From Cinclus cinclus (taxonomy: Eukaryota; Chordata; Aves; Passeriformes; Cinclidae), in assembly GCF_963662255.1 (NCBI RefSeq), contig NC_085073.1, positions 5,697,598-5,761,597 on the forward strand: a stretch of DNA of 64,000 nucleotides. The letters run 5' to 3'. Each line of letters opens with the position of its first letter. Positions within the stretch are counted from its first letter, which is position 1. Positions 1 through 9,727 of the stretch are shown in pieces. The notes below the pieces were generated by a model, which searched no databases, was not told the DNA's origin, and saw only the letters and a list, made by a program, of their open reading frames with translations. Position numbers and translations under genes: made by a program.

Positions 1-877
1 GAAGAGGGGGTGGGATATTCCAGATGTGGAGAGAAAGGTGGGAAAAATTTGGGGGGGGGGGAGAGGGGGGAGAGGGGGAAGGAAGGAAAAAAAAAAAAGG
101 GTGGGGGATGGAAAAACAAAAAAAAAAAATCAAGACAAAAAAAATAAATAAATAAAAGGGGGGGAGAATGATAAAAAAAAAGGAAATTGGAGGGGAGAAA
201 TAAAAGGGGAAAAATAAAGGAAAGAAGGGGAGGGGGGAGAGAAGGAAAAACAAGAAAGGAGAAAACAAAAAAGTGTGGAAAAAGAGAAAAGAGGGAATAA
301 ATTTAATTATTTTTTTTGGGGGGGGGAGGAGGGATAAATAAGGCAAGAAAGGAAGAAAAAAAGGAAAAAAAAAATAAAATAAAAGAGCACAAAGGAGGAA
401 GAGGAGAGAGGAGCAGACTCAGGATTCCCCCACTGGCAACACTTTAGCACAAAGTGAAGTTTGCACTAAAAAGAAATCGAGAGAAAGCAAAAAAATAAAT
501 AAAAAAAAAAATAAAAATAAAAATAAAGCTCCAAAATCCCTCCAGGATTGTCCCTGTCCCGTTGCCTTAATCCCCCCCAAAAAATCTCACCCCAAAATCC
601 TCCCCCTGTAGCTCAGCATTGAGATTTTTTTATTATTTTTTTTTTATTATTATTATTATTTCTTTATTCTGATTGATTTTAATTTAATTTGAGAGTTGTG
701 GGTTTGTTTTTTTTTTTCCTTTTTTTTGTTTGTTTTTTTTTTTTTGTTTTTTGTTTGTTTTTTTAATTATTATTATTATTTTCATTTTTTCTTTTTTGAA
801 ATCCAGGTAGGGATGAAAAGTGTTGCCAAAGAAAGCGCCGAGTTCCGGTGGCAAGAGAGAGGAATAATAATAATAAA

Positions 878-878
878 A

Positions 879-937
<59 letters not shown>
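878..937. repeat. (ATT)n microsatellite
   Basis: About 18 uninterrupted ATT/TTA triplets, flanked by shorter AAT runs. Translations as poly-Ile or poly-Asn on either strand are not genes. Confidence 0.9.
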
Positions 938-938
<1 letters not shown>

Positions 939-1825
939 AATAATAATAATAAATGAATAAATAATAACTTTTTGATTGAAAGCCAAACAGGGGCAAGGGG
1001 AAAATAGGGAGGGGGGGGGGGGAGAAAAAAAAATAAAAAATAATTTTTAAATTTTTTTTTTTTTTTTTTTTTTTTAATTTAAAAAAGAGGAAAAAAATTT
1101 TGTGTGTCCCCCTACCCTCCTTTCCCTCCCATCCCAACTCCCCCTGAGGGGGCTCAGCCCGGGTTTTGGGGGGGATTAATCCGAATTTTTTTGGGGTGCA
1201 GAGCCCAAATTTGGGGGGATCCATCCGGGTTTAGGGGACTCAGGTGAGGTTTAAGGGGATTAATCCTGAATTTGGGGTCTGGGGGCTTCAGCCCTTGTTG
1301 GGCTGAGATAAATTCGGGATTTTTTTTTTTTTTTAATTTTTATTTTTTATTTTTTACACACCCCCCCCCCAAAAAAAAAAATCGGCTCTGGGGAGGGGTC
1401 CCCCCCAAATTAAACGAGGGGAATTTAATTTCAAATTTTTCCACAAGAAAGGGCTGATTCCCCCTCCCCATCCCAAAATTCTCCTTCATCCTCCCTTTAG
1501 TGCATCCCAAATCCCCCCCCCCAAATAAATTTAATGATTTCTTAATTAATTTAATAATAAAGATAAAACGCCCTGAATTTCTCTCTCTAAATTTTCTAAG
1601 TTTTTATAATTTTTTTTGTTCTTTTTATTTTTTTTTTATTTTTTTATTGAATTTACAACAAGAAAAAAAGTAAAATAAATTTAATTTCGATCAAGAGAAA
1701 CGAAACAAAAATTAAAAAAAAAATAAAATAAAAAGGAGCAAAACGGGAAGGAAATTTCGGGGTGGGGAGGGGGCAAAAAAAAAAAAATGCTGCATTAAAT
1801 TGTGTTTTATATAATGAAATGATCT

Positions 1826-1828
1826 ATC

Positions 1829-1864
<36 letters not shown>
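1826..1864. repeat. (TA)n microsatellite with CA tail
   Basis: An alternating TA run followed by ACACAC, inside the AT-rich left end. Confidence 0.85.
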
Positions 1865-2301
1865 GCAAGAGCTGAAATGTCCCCAGGGACGGGGGGGACA
1901 CCGAGCTCGACCCGGGGACCCCAAAAGATGCTCGAGGTGGGGCCACTTTATTATAAATATTAATTTTATTTTCGTTTTTTTCCCCCTTTTTTTTTTTTTT
2001 GTTTTTTGTTTTTTTTTTTTTTTCGTTTTTTTTTTTTTTTTTTATTTTATTTTATTTTATTTTTTAAAATTTTTGTTTGTTTGGTTTGGTTTTTTTTTTT
2101 TTTTTTCCCTGCGTCTTTCTATATAATCTATTAAAGAGATTCTTTTATCTTCAAGCACTCGCAAAGGTTGCAGCGGTTTTTATGTGGTGTTTTTTTTTTC
2201 CCAAAAAAAAAAAAATATATATATATATATAATTTTTTTTTTTTTTTTTTTTTCCGGTGAGGATTTTCGCGAGGGTGGGAGGGGGAGGAAAAGGAGCGAG
2301 G

Positions 2302-2305
<4 letters not shown>

Positions 2306-2338
<33 letters not shown>
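2306..2338. repeat. (GA)n microsatellite
   Basis: About 15 GA dinucleotides, flanked by further purine-rich sequence and a TA run. Confidence 0.85.
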
Positions 2339-2342
<4 letters not shown>

Positions 2343-2589
2343 AATATATATAAAGAAATATATTAAAAATAAATAAAGCACAGCAAAGACATTCCATAGA
2401 TTGTAACTTTGATAGTTCTTTATAAAGTGGGGGGAGATGAGGACAAAAAAAATTAAAAAAAAAAAAATAAAAACGACGACAAAAAAAACGACAAAAAAAA
2501 AAAATTTAAAATAATAAAAATTGCACTTTGGGGAGGGGGGGGCTTTAAAATAAAAATTTAAAAAAAAAAATTAAAAAAAAAAAAAGAGA

Positions 2590-2595
2590 AATAAA
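2590..2595 (+). terminator. Candidate poly(A) signal AATAAA
   Basis: A canonical hexamer at the end of the AT-rich left segment. GC-rich minisatellite DNA begins about 40 bases further on, consistent with a transcript end between 2605 and 2630. Other A/T runs make chance occurrence possible. Confidence 0.4.
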
Positions 2596-2624
2596 CTATA
2601 TATTAAAAATGAACCCGGAGCCAG

Positions 2625-3300
2625 CTGGATTTTTTGGGGGAAGAGAGAATGGAGGGCACCGGATTTTTTTTTTTATTTTATTTTATTTTTTGGGGGGGTG
2701 GGGTTGGAGCATCCCCTAATTATTTTATTTTATTTTATTTTTTGGGGCGGGGGGGGGGGGGGGCAAGGCAGGGGCTGGAGATTCCCTGGGATTTAGGGGA
2801 GATTTCCTCGATTTTGGGGATTTTTTGAAGGGTTCCCCCTTGGTTTGGTTTTTTTTTGGTTTGTTTTTGTTTTTTTCCAGGATTGTGGGGATAATTTGGG
2901 GGGATTTTCTTCTATTTGGGGTTGGTGAGCAGGGATCTTTTATTTTGGGAAGTCCAGAACTGCACAGGGGATTTTTTTTTTTTTTTTTTTTTTTAGGGGG
3001 GGGATTCTTTTATTTTAGGATTCCCCAGGACTGCAAGAAGAAGATTTTTCGGGGGGGTTCTCCCCAATTTTGGGGTGTCCAGGAACTGAACAAAGGGATT
3101 TTTGGATGGGATTCCCTCTATTTTAGATTTCTCCAGGACTGCACAAAGAGATTTTTTTATTTTAATTTTTTTTTTTTTTGGGGGGGGGGAATATTTTCCC
3201 TATTTTGGGGTACCTAGGACTGCAAAAAAAAAATATTTTTGGGGGTGCTCCTTTCCCCTCTTTTGGGGTGTCCAGGACTGCAAAAATTTATTTTTGGGGA
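2625..3300. repeat. Degenerate repeats with a recurring 'gtccaggactgca' motif
   Basis: Irregular units of roughly 60-90 bases, each carrying a form of TCCAGGACTGCA followed by T- or G-runs (near 2875, 2950, 3027, 3078, 3130, 3210 and 3272). T and G homopolymers separate them. Open frames across the block are repeat translations. No gene is supported. Confidence 0.65.
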
Positions 3301-3725
3301 TGTTCCCCCCCCATTTTGGGGATGTCCCCCCCATTTTTGGGATGTCCCCCCCATTTTGGGGATGTCCCCCCCCATTTTGGGATGTTCCCCCCATTTTGGG
3401 GATGTCCCACCCATTTTTAGGGTGTCCCCCCCATTTTTGGGATGTCCCCCCCATTTTGGGGATGTTCCCCCCATTTTGGGGGTGTCCCCCCCATTTTGGG
3501 GATGTCCCCCCCATTTTTGGGATGTTCCCCCCATTTTTAGGGTGTCCCCCCCATTTTGGGGATGTCCCCCCCCATTTTGGGATGTCCCCCCTATTTTGGG
3601 GATGTCCCCCCCCATTTTGGGGATGTCCCCCCATTTTGGGGATGTCCCCCCCCATTTTGGGGATGTTCCCCCCATTTTGGGGATGTTCCCCCCATTTTGG
3701 GGATGTCCCCCCCCATTTTGGGGTG
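3297..3725. repeat. 20-21 bp hairpin minisatellite (CCCC-ATTTT-GGGG core)
   Basis: About 20 head-to-tail copies of a 20-21 base unit with consensus CCCCCCATTTTGGGGATGTC and variants in the C-run length. Each unit holds an inverted repeat, CCCC and GGGG around ATTTT, so either strand can form a chain of short hairpins. Because the unit length varies around 21, long open frames occur on both strands, giving Pro/Phe/Gly-rich or Gly/Lys-rich translations. These have no start context or splice signals and are not called as genes. Confidence 0.9.
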
Positions 3726-4240
3726 CCCAGAGCTGCTATGGGACACACGGAGGGGGGGAGTGGGGGGGGGGGGGGGGGGTTCTGTGGCCGTGCCTCAGTT
3801 TCCCCAAATGGAACAAAGCCCCCACCCCCCCCCCCGTTACAGAATAACAACAAAGGGGGGGGGGGGGGGGTCCCACCCCCAGCTCAGCACTGGGAGCCCC
3901 CCCAGTCTGCCCAGTACCCCCCCAGTTCCCCCGCCCCCATTAAGCCGCTCGGGGAGGGGTGGGGATGATGGGGGTGGATTAGGGGGTCTCCCCTAATCGC
4001 GTTTGGGGACAGATGGCCACGATTTAAAGATCAGATTTGGGGTGTCCCCCCCTCCCCTCCCCTCCCCAAAACACCCCCCCTCCCCAAAAAAAACCCTCAC
4101 CGCAAACCACGACAACGCAACGCGCGAATAACCCCAAAACCCTCCAAAAAAAAAACAAAAATAAACCCAACAACAAAATCCCTAAAAAAAACCCAATGAA
4201 TGTCCTTAAAACGCCATGTCCGGGTGGGCGAGGGGAGCAG
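3726..4240. other. G- and C-homopolymer-rich spacer, no gene seen
   Basis: Runs of G and C up to about 18 bases, with fragments such as CCTCAGTTTCCCC that recur near 4560. No reading frame with domain-like content is visible. Part may be the distal FOXQ2 3' UTR, but no minus-strand poly(A) signal can be assigned with confidence. Confidence 0.6.
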
Positions 4241-4254
4241 CCCGGTCCCCAAAA

Positions 4255-4485
4255 GGGCAGGGGGATTAATTTGTGTCATAATCTGCCTTGTTCGGGCCGC
4301 GCGCGGGGCTTTGCGGGTTTATCCCGGGATTTAGGGACCGACTCGTCTTTCTTAGCGAGACTCCCTAATGCCACTTAACACCTGGAGCAGCGATTTTCAT
4401 TAGGGGCCTCAGGGACAATTAGTAAAGGAATAATTAGGGCAGCCGCTGCGGGGTTTAAGCCCCATATGTGCCTGAGAGTGCTGGA
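4255..4485. promoter_or_regulatory. Unique homeodomain-site-rich block 3' of FOXQ2 (candidate enhancer)
   Basis: This 230-base stretch is free of simple repeats while both sides are repetitive. It contains GGATTAAT near 4262 (an OTX/CRX-type GGATTA), CACCTG near 4380, and ACAATTAG and ATAATTAG near 4415-4436 (homeodomain cores). It lies 400-630 bases past the FOXQ2 stop codon. A regulatory role is inference from motif density and uniqueness; it could also be 3' UTR. Confidence 0.35.
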
Positions 4486-4879
4486 AAGGAGGGGGAGGGA
4501 TTTGGGGGTGTCCATGGGGGGGTTTTTTAGGGGGGTCGATGATAATTAGGGTCGTGCCTCAGTTTCCCCCGATGGGGAGATTCTGTTGGGTGGTGAAGGC
4601 AGAGGGTGGGGGGTGGGGGGGGGGGGGGTCCTCAGTGTCCCCTCCCAGTGTGCCCAGTGCTGTTAGTGGGGGGATACTGGGGGCCATCCTGGGGTGTCCT
4701 GGAGGGGGGGGGGGGGTGACAGCACGGGGGAACTCAGGGTGGGGGGACACGGGATGGGGACACGGAGACCCCAGGAACGAGGGCACCTGGTGCACAGGGG
4801 TGACCCTTGGGACACCTGAGCAGGTGACACATCCCGAGCTGTCCCCCACCGTCCTTGGGGATGGGGGGGGGGGGGGGTG

Positions 4880-6349
4880 TCACAAGAAGGGACCCCGGGG
4901 CAGCGGGAGCCGCCCCCAGCCCCAGCGTGGGGGACACTGGGGGACCCTGGGCAGGGCCGGGGGGGGCGCTGGGGGGCGCGGGGGGCAGCAGGGGCAGCAG
5001 CAGCCGAGCCCGTACAGGGCGTAGGGGTGGAAATATCCGACGTTCACCCTGCGAGGGGAAACAGAGCACGGGGTCAGCGTGGGGACCCAGACCCCTCCTC
5101 GGTGACCCCCCCCGAGCCCCCCTGACCTGCGGACGCGGCGCCGGGCTCGCCGCCGGTGGTAATCGCCCTTGGCAAAGTCCTCCAGGTTGGCGGGGTGGAT
5201 GGCCCAGAAATGGCCTTTGCCATTGTCGCTGCGCCCGGCCTTGACGAAGCACTCGTTAAGGGACAGGTTGTGGCGGACGCTGTTGCGCCAACTCTTCTCC
5301 TGTGTCCAGAGGGGTCACTCAGGTCTGAAGGGATCACTCAGGTTTGGAGGGGTCACTCAGGTCTGAAGGGATCACTCAGGTTTGGAGGGGTCACTCAGGT
5401 CTGGAGGGGTCACTCAGGTTTGGAGGGGTCACTCAGGTCTGGAGGGGTCACTCAGGTCTGGAGGGGTCACTCAGGTTTGGAGGGGTCACTCAGGTCCGGA
5501 GGGGTCACTCAGGTCCGGAGGGGTCACTCACATCTGGAGGGGTCACTCAGGTCCGGAGGGGTCACTCAGGCCAAGCCCCCCATCCCCACCAAGGCCACCC
5601 CAGTCCCTGCAGGAACCAGCCCCAGGTTCCAGGGGCGTTTTCCCGATGGATTTGGGGTCAGGCAACACCAGCAGGTTCCAAAATGATCCTGGAGACACCG
5701 ACCCCGGCAGCAGCCAGGTCTGGACACCACCGATGGATTTCTGATGGATCAGCTCAACCCACAGCACCCCCAGACCCTGGGAATGGGGGGAAAATCCTCT
5801 GGAAATGGGGGAGAAATCCCCTGGAAATTGAAATCCCCTGGAAATGGGAGAAATCCCCTGGGAATGGGGGAGAAATCCCCTGGGAATGGGGGAGAAATCC
5901 CCTGGAAATTGAAATCCCCTGGAAATGGGAGAAATCCTCTGGGAATGGGGGAGAAATCCCCTGGGAATGGGGGGACATCCCAGGAAACGCCCCTCGCTCA
6001 CCTTGTTCTTGAAGTAGGGGTAGTTGTCCATGATCCACTGGTAGATGTCTGAGAGCAGCAGCTTCTTCTCGGGGGAGGAGAGGATGGCGGTGGAGATGAG
6101 GGCGATGTAGGACTGGGCTGGTTTGTCCCCGGGCTCCGGCGGGGGCCGGGGGGCTCCGGGCTGGGGGCTCCGGGCTGGAGGCTCCGGGCTGGGGTTGGCT
6201 CCGTGTCCCCTCCCCGACAGGAGGTACTCGATGGTGAAGGAGGCTCCGGGTGGACGCCGGGGTGCAGGAGCTGTGTCCCCACTCGTGTCCCCACTGCTCG
6301 TGTCCCCACTCGTGTCCCCACTGCTCGTGTCCCCACTCGTGTCCCCCAT
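4880..6349 (-). CDS. FOXQ2: FOXQ2, forkhead box Q2 transcription factor
   Basis: Three coding exons on the minus strand, 6349-6002, 5299-5127 and 5048-4880, give a 229-residue protein. The forkhead domain starts near residue 76 with [17 protein letters not shown], continues through [16 protein letters not shown] at the exon 1 end, and resumes in exon 2 with the recognition helix [18 protein letters not shown] and the wing ending [31 protein letters not shown] and [10 protein letters not shown] are FOXQ2-class signatures and differ from FOXQ1, FOXD and FOXL. FTIEYLL at residues 38-44 fits an eh1-like Groucho-binding motif. The tail has [11 protein letters not shown] followed by a Cys/Pro-rich stretch. 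The start lies in a good Kozak context and the first 26 residues are a GDTS repeat. The gene lies tandem to and downstream of PIAS4. It is a nuclear DNA-binding factor; zebrafish Foxq2 is reported to drive blue-cone (SWS2) identity. Confidence 0.93.
5303..5573. repeat. 19 bp minisatellite in FOXQ2 intron 1
   Basis: About 14 tandem copies of a 19-base unit, consensus GGAGGGGTCACTCAGGTCT, beginning only a few bases upstream of the exon 2 acceptor. The intron's 3' end, including the region where a pyrimidine tract and branch point should sit, is therefore built from repeat units; the minus-strand unit is C/T-rich. Confidence 0.92.
5785..5985. repeat. Second minisatellite in FOXQ2 intron 1
   Basis: Tandem variants of AAATCCCCTGGAAATGGG and AAATCCCCTGGGAATGGGG, 18-22 bases each, in a higher-order arrangement that repeats about every 90 bases. 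It ends shortly before the exon 1 donor at 6001. Confidence 0.88.
6272..6349 (-). repeat. In-frame 27 bp coding repeat at the FOXQ2 N terminus
   Basis: Just under three copies of a 27-base unit on the minus strand, encoding GDTSGDTSS, span residues 2-26 of FOXQ2 directly after the start codon. The period is a multiple of three, so copy changes would preserve the frame. Confidence 0.85.
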
Positions 6350-6364
6350 GGTGCAGGTGCTGCC

Positions 6365-6550
6365 GGCAAGTGCCGGCGCTCACGGCCCGGTAATTAGTGC
6401 AGATTACAGCGTTTGCTAATTGTGTTTTCACAAACGAGCTGCCCCCAAAGCGGGCTGTTTATCTGGCAAAGCCCCGGCTTTAACGGGATTTGGGCCCTTA
6501 AGCCTCATAAATAAAATGATTAATCCGCTGGAGGTGGAGGAATTCAAAGT
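6365..6550 (-). promoter_or_regulatory. FOXQ2 upstream region with homeodomain, OTX/CRX and FOX sites
   Basis: Within 200 bases of the FOXQ2 start codon lie TAATTA at 6391-6396, GATTACA at 6402-6408, CTAATTG at 6416-6422, a forkhead-type TGTTTAT at 6456-6462 (ATAAACA on the minus strand), and TAATCC (OTX/CRX core) at 6521-6526. The block is unique sequence between repeats. No TATA box is evident at a sensible distance. The motifs are seen directly; promoter function is inferred. Confidence 0.6.
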
Positions 6551-6555
6551 GGCAC

Positions 6556-6950
6556 CGAGGAGGTGCCCGTGGGGTCGGGGGGTGCTCGGGGGTCCGGCTG
6601 CTCCCCCAAAACCTGGGGAGAACCCAGAGGGGGTTGGGGTTGCCCCAGAACTCTCCGGGTTCCCTTTGGGGTGATCCTGGGATGTCCGGGGAAATGCTGG
6701 GATTGCCCCAGGACCCTCCTGGTCTCATTTTGGGGTGAGCTGGGAGTGATCTTGGGGATCCTCCGGAGATCTCAGGAGCTCCGGGGAGATCCTGGGGAAC
6801 CCCAGCAAGTTCCAGGGGAGACCCTGTGGGAAGATTTTCCCTGGTAAGATCCTGAAGATGCTGAGTGAGATCCTTGGGACCCCCTGGGAGAAGATCCTGG
6901 GGAAATCCTGAAGGAGATCCTGGGGTCAGAAATCCCAACAAGCCGAGACA
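6556..6950. other. Spacer between PIAS4 3' end and FOXQ2 promoter
   Basis: Degenerate repeats built on GATCCTGGGGAAATCC-like words and G/C runs. No exon, RNA gene or mobile element is recognised. Confidence 0.6.
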
Positions 6951-6972
6951 GAATTAAATGTAAATCTTTCAT

Positions 6973-6978
6973 TTTATT
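6973..6978 (-). terminator. PIAS4 poly(A) signal
   Basis: AATAAA on the minus strand, in unique AT-rich sequence immediately before the repeat-rich spacer. No earlier hexamer in the 3' UTR is in as clean a context. Confidence 0.6.
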
Positions 6979-8454
6979 TAACAAACACTATAATTTGAAG
7001 AATGTGTACTGAGGGAAAGAAAAATAATTTTCTTTTTTTTTTGTTTGTTTTGTTTTTTTTTTTTCTCTTCTCTTTACAAAACAAAGAAGAAAAAGAAACA
7101 GGATATAAGAAAAAAAAAAAAACAACCAACATATGTACAGGAAGAGCTGGCCAACTCCAACAAAAAGCACTAAAACAAGCATGGTGTTTCCAAACAGTTT
7201 CTTGGCCTGGAAAACTTAGAAGCAATTAAATTAGAATAAAAATATTAGGAAAAAAACTGGACTCTAAAGCTACTGTGCAGCCAGGGCCGCAAGCACAGAA
7301 CTTCGTACAGTAAAATTAATTTGGGAGCTCTACCCGGGTTTCTTTCAGTTGTTTTCATCCCCCTTTTCCCACCCCCACCCCCATTTCAACCTGAAAACAT
7401 ATTGCTTACAGCCAGGAAAGAGAAGGAAAAGCAAAGCCTGGGGCCACCAAGTGCAGGTGTCCCTGTGGGACAGGGACCAGGAGCTGCTCCGGGTCCCCCC
7501 TGCCACACCAGGGCTGGGGACAAAACCCAGCCAGGCAGGAAAGGGAGGGAGAATCCCCCTCCCACAGGGACCCCCATCACATTTGGGAGGTGGGGGGTTG
7601 GGAGAAGTGCCCCCAAGCTGGCGGGGGGGACCCCTCCTCAAATTGGGCAAGTGGCCAACGAGGGTTTGGGGCAGCTCTGGCTGGACCTCGAGGGCTTTTC
7701 CCTCCAGGTGTGGGGTTGGCCACGTGTGGAACTTTCTGGAGTGAGGGGAAGTGCTGGGAAAGGCACCAGCACCACCCCGTGTGCCCCCCCGGCTGCTGGG
7801 GTGAGGGATGGAGGATTTGGGGTGCCCAGAGCAAGGGCTCAAGGAAGGAAGGAGGGTTTGGGGTACCCTGAGGGCAGGGGTGAAGGAAGCTGGAGGATTT
7901 TGGGCACTCAGAGGGGAGGGATGAAGGAAGGAAGGAGTGTTTGGGGTCTGGCAGCGCCCAGCAACACCAAGACCCTTGGGGGTCTCAGCCCAGCACTGGG
8001 AACAGGGACATCCCCCCTGCTCCTCACCCAGCCCAGGGGCAGGCCCGGCTCTGTCCTGGGCTCATGCGGAGCTCCAGGGGGAAAAGCCACAGCGAGGTCC
8101 AGAGCAAAGCAGAGCCGGGAGGAGCCAGTGGGAACAGCAGAGCTGACGGCAGAGGCCGGGACAGAAACTCTCCAAGACAAAGTCAAAAAGGTGACGCTTC
8201 GCAAACTCAAAAAAGCAACAACGTTTTGCCACCAAAGAGCACAGGAGGAGCTTTGGCTCTGGGGCCAAAGGCTGGGACAGAGAAGTGGAGGGGCCGGAGC
8301 GGCGGCAGCGCCCAGGCCCTGCCCTCGCACCCGCCCGGGACGGGCTCAGGACCCAAAGAAACCTGAATTGGAGTTACCGAGGTAGTTGGCTAAAAACTGA
8401 GATTCCCCCACCTGGCAATTTCTGGAAGGACCCCCTCCCCCCGCCCTGCTCCTG

Positions 8455-8840
8455 TGCCAGGTGTGGGGGTGGCCTGGAGGTCACTGTCCCCATCCCTGGG
8501 TCTGGGGGTGTCCTGCAGGTCACTGTCACTGTCCCCAAGCCTGGGGGTGTCCTGCAGGTCACTGTCCCCATCCCCAGGTGTGGGGGTGTCCTGCAGGTCA
8601 CTGTCACTGTCCCCAAGCCTGGGGGTGTCCTGCAGGTCACTGTCCCCATCCCCAGGTGTGGGGGTGTCCTGCAGGTCACTGTCCCCATCCCCAGGTGTGG
8701 GGGTGTCCTGCAGGTCACTATCACTGTCCCCAAGCCTGGGGGTGTCCTGCAGGTCACTGTCCCCATCCCTGGATCTGGGGGTGCCCTGCAGGTCACTGTC
8801 ACTGTCCCCATCCCCAGGTGTGGGGGTGTCCTGCAGGTCA
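8455..8840. repeat. GGGGTGTCCTGCAGGTCAC minisatellite in PIAS4 3' UTR
   Basis: About ten tandem units of 36-45 bases. Each contains GGGGTGTCCTGCAGGTCAC followed by either CTGTCCCCATCCCCAGGTG or a variant with an extra CTGTCA. A PstI-type CTGCAG lies in each unit. All translations are artefacts of the repeat. Confidence 0.9.
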
Positions 8841-9727
8841 TGGCTGCCACCTCCAGAACCAACCTCAACGAAAAGGGAATGCGCAGCCCTTGTCAGTCTT
8901 CAAAAACACCAAAGTTATTGCACTTCAAAAATACAACAGATCTGTGGTTCGAGCCCCCACCCCCCCGCCCCCCACCCCCCCATGGCTTCTGCTCAACTAA
9001 AACGAGTCACTACTGCACAAATCTCTACACTTCCCTTGGGATTAGGTTAAAATTCCAAACGTGTCTCTTTACATGAGGTGCAGAGCTGCTGGAGCTCCGA
9101 GCTAGAACAGTGCGCTTCCAACCGGACATGGCCCCACCCCTGGCACCCCATGCCCCCAGCCCCACCCTACAAACCCCCCCTCTAATTCTGGGTTATACAA
9201 CCCCTCCCCCACCCCGAGACCCCTCCCCGCTCTCCCCCCCCCCCCCCGCCCCCCCTCCCGCCCCGCCCCGGACTCACACGTCCAGCAAAACCTTTAGATT
9301 AATTACGGAATGGTTAATTAACAAGAGGATCAAACTGCACACGGCTTTGGAGATGCAGGGGTGGGTGTCCTGGAGGTGTGCAGGGGAGTTCCCCCGATCC
9401 TGGGATCCAGGTGAGGGAGGATCCTGCCTGGCTTAAGACACTTTCTTTACTTCAGGCTCCAGTTCAGGGTCAGGCTCTGAGTGGGGTCGTTTTCCAACCA
9501 AGAAGCAGCTCAATGGTTTTTGTTTTGTTTTGTGTCGTTTTTTTGTTTTTTGTTTTTTTTTTTTCTTTTTTCTCTCTCGTTTTAATGAGTAATTTGGAAT
9601 AGGAAAGTCACAGGAGATGAGGGAGGGAGGGAGATGAGGTGGGAGAGGACGTTCTCCCCCTCCTCCAGTTTAATAAGCACCAGAGTATTCAAGTCTGTCC
9701 GTTGGGAATTCCGAGCCGTGGCTGCAG

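Larger units (their letters stand above)
1..2620 (+). other. Probable 3' UTR of an upstream plus-strand gene (ZBTB7A by synteny)
   Basis: The stretch is mostly A, T and A/G simple repeats, with short unique islands at about 410-490, 800-860, 2120-2180 and 2370-2440, the pattern of a long AU-rich 3' UTR. It ends with an AATAAA hexamer at 2590-2595. In mammals PIAS4 is followed by ZBTB7A, which in this orientation would be transcribed on the plus strand and end here. No coding exon is visible, and all open frames are low-complexity. The gene identity is inference from gene order only; non-coding intergenic DNA is the alternative. Confidence 0.4.
6955..9727 (-). other. PIAS4: PIAS4 3' UTR
   Basis: Sequence following the PIAS4 stop codon up to the first convincing minus-strand AATAAA (6978-6973). 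It contains unique islands (7120-7330, 8870-8960, 9285-9330) separated by T-rich runs and one minisatellite at 8455-8840. The extent is inferred from the position of the poly(A) signal; an earlier cleavage site cannot be excluded. Confidence 0.6.

Noticed and set aside
3297..3725. CRISPR-like regular repeats
   Set aside because: The units are directly tandem with no unique spacers, and this is vertebrate DNA.
3102..3996. Several long open frames on both strands rich in Pro, Phe, Gly or Lys
   Set aside because: They are translations of a 20-21 base minisatellite. No start context, splice sites or domain content supports them.
4734..5252. 172-codon minus-strand frame overlapping FOXQ2 exons 2 and 3
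   Set aside because: It is out of frame with the forkhead exons. The spliced FOXQ2 frame reads [13 protein letters not shown] and stops at 4880.
7321..8385. 354-codon plus-strand frame
   Set aside because: It lies antisense to the PIAS4 3' UTR in GC-rich DNA with low-complexity content, and no splice or promoter signals are seen.
8285..9076. 263-codon plus-strand frame and overlapping minus-strand frame
   Set aside because: It crosses the PIAS4 3' UTR minisatellite; the sequence is repetitive and lacks gene features.
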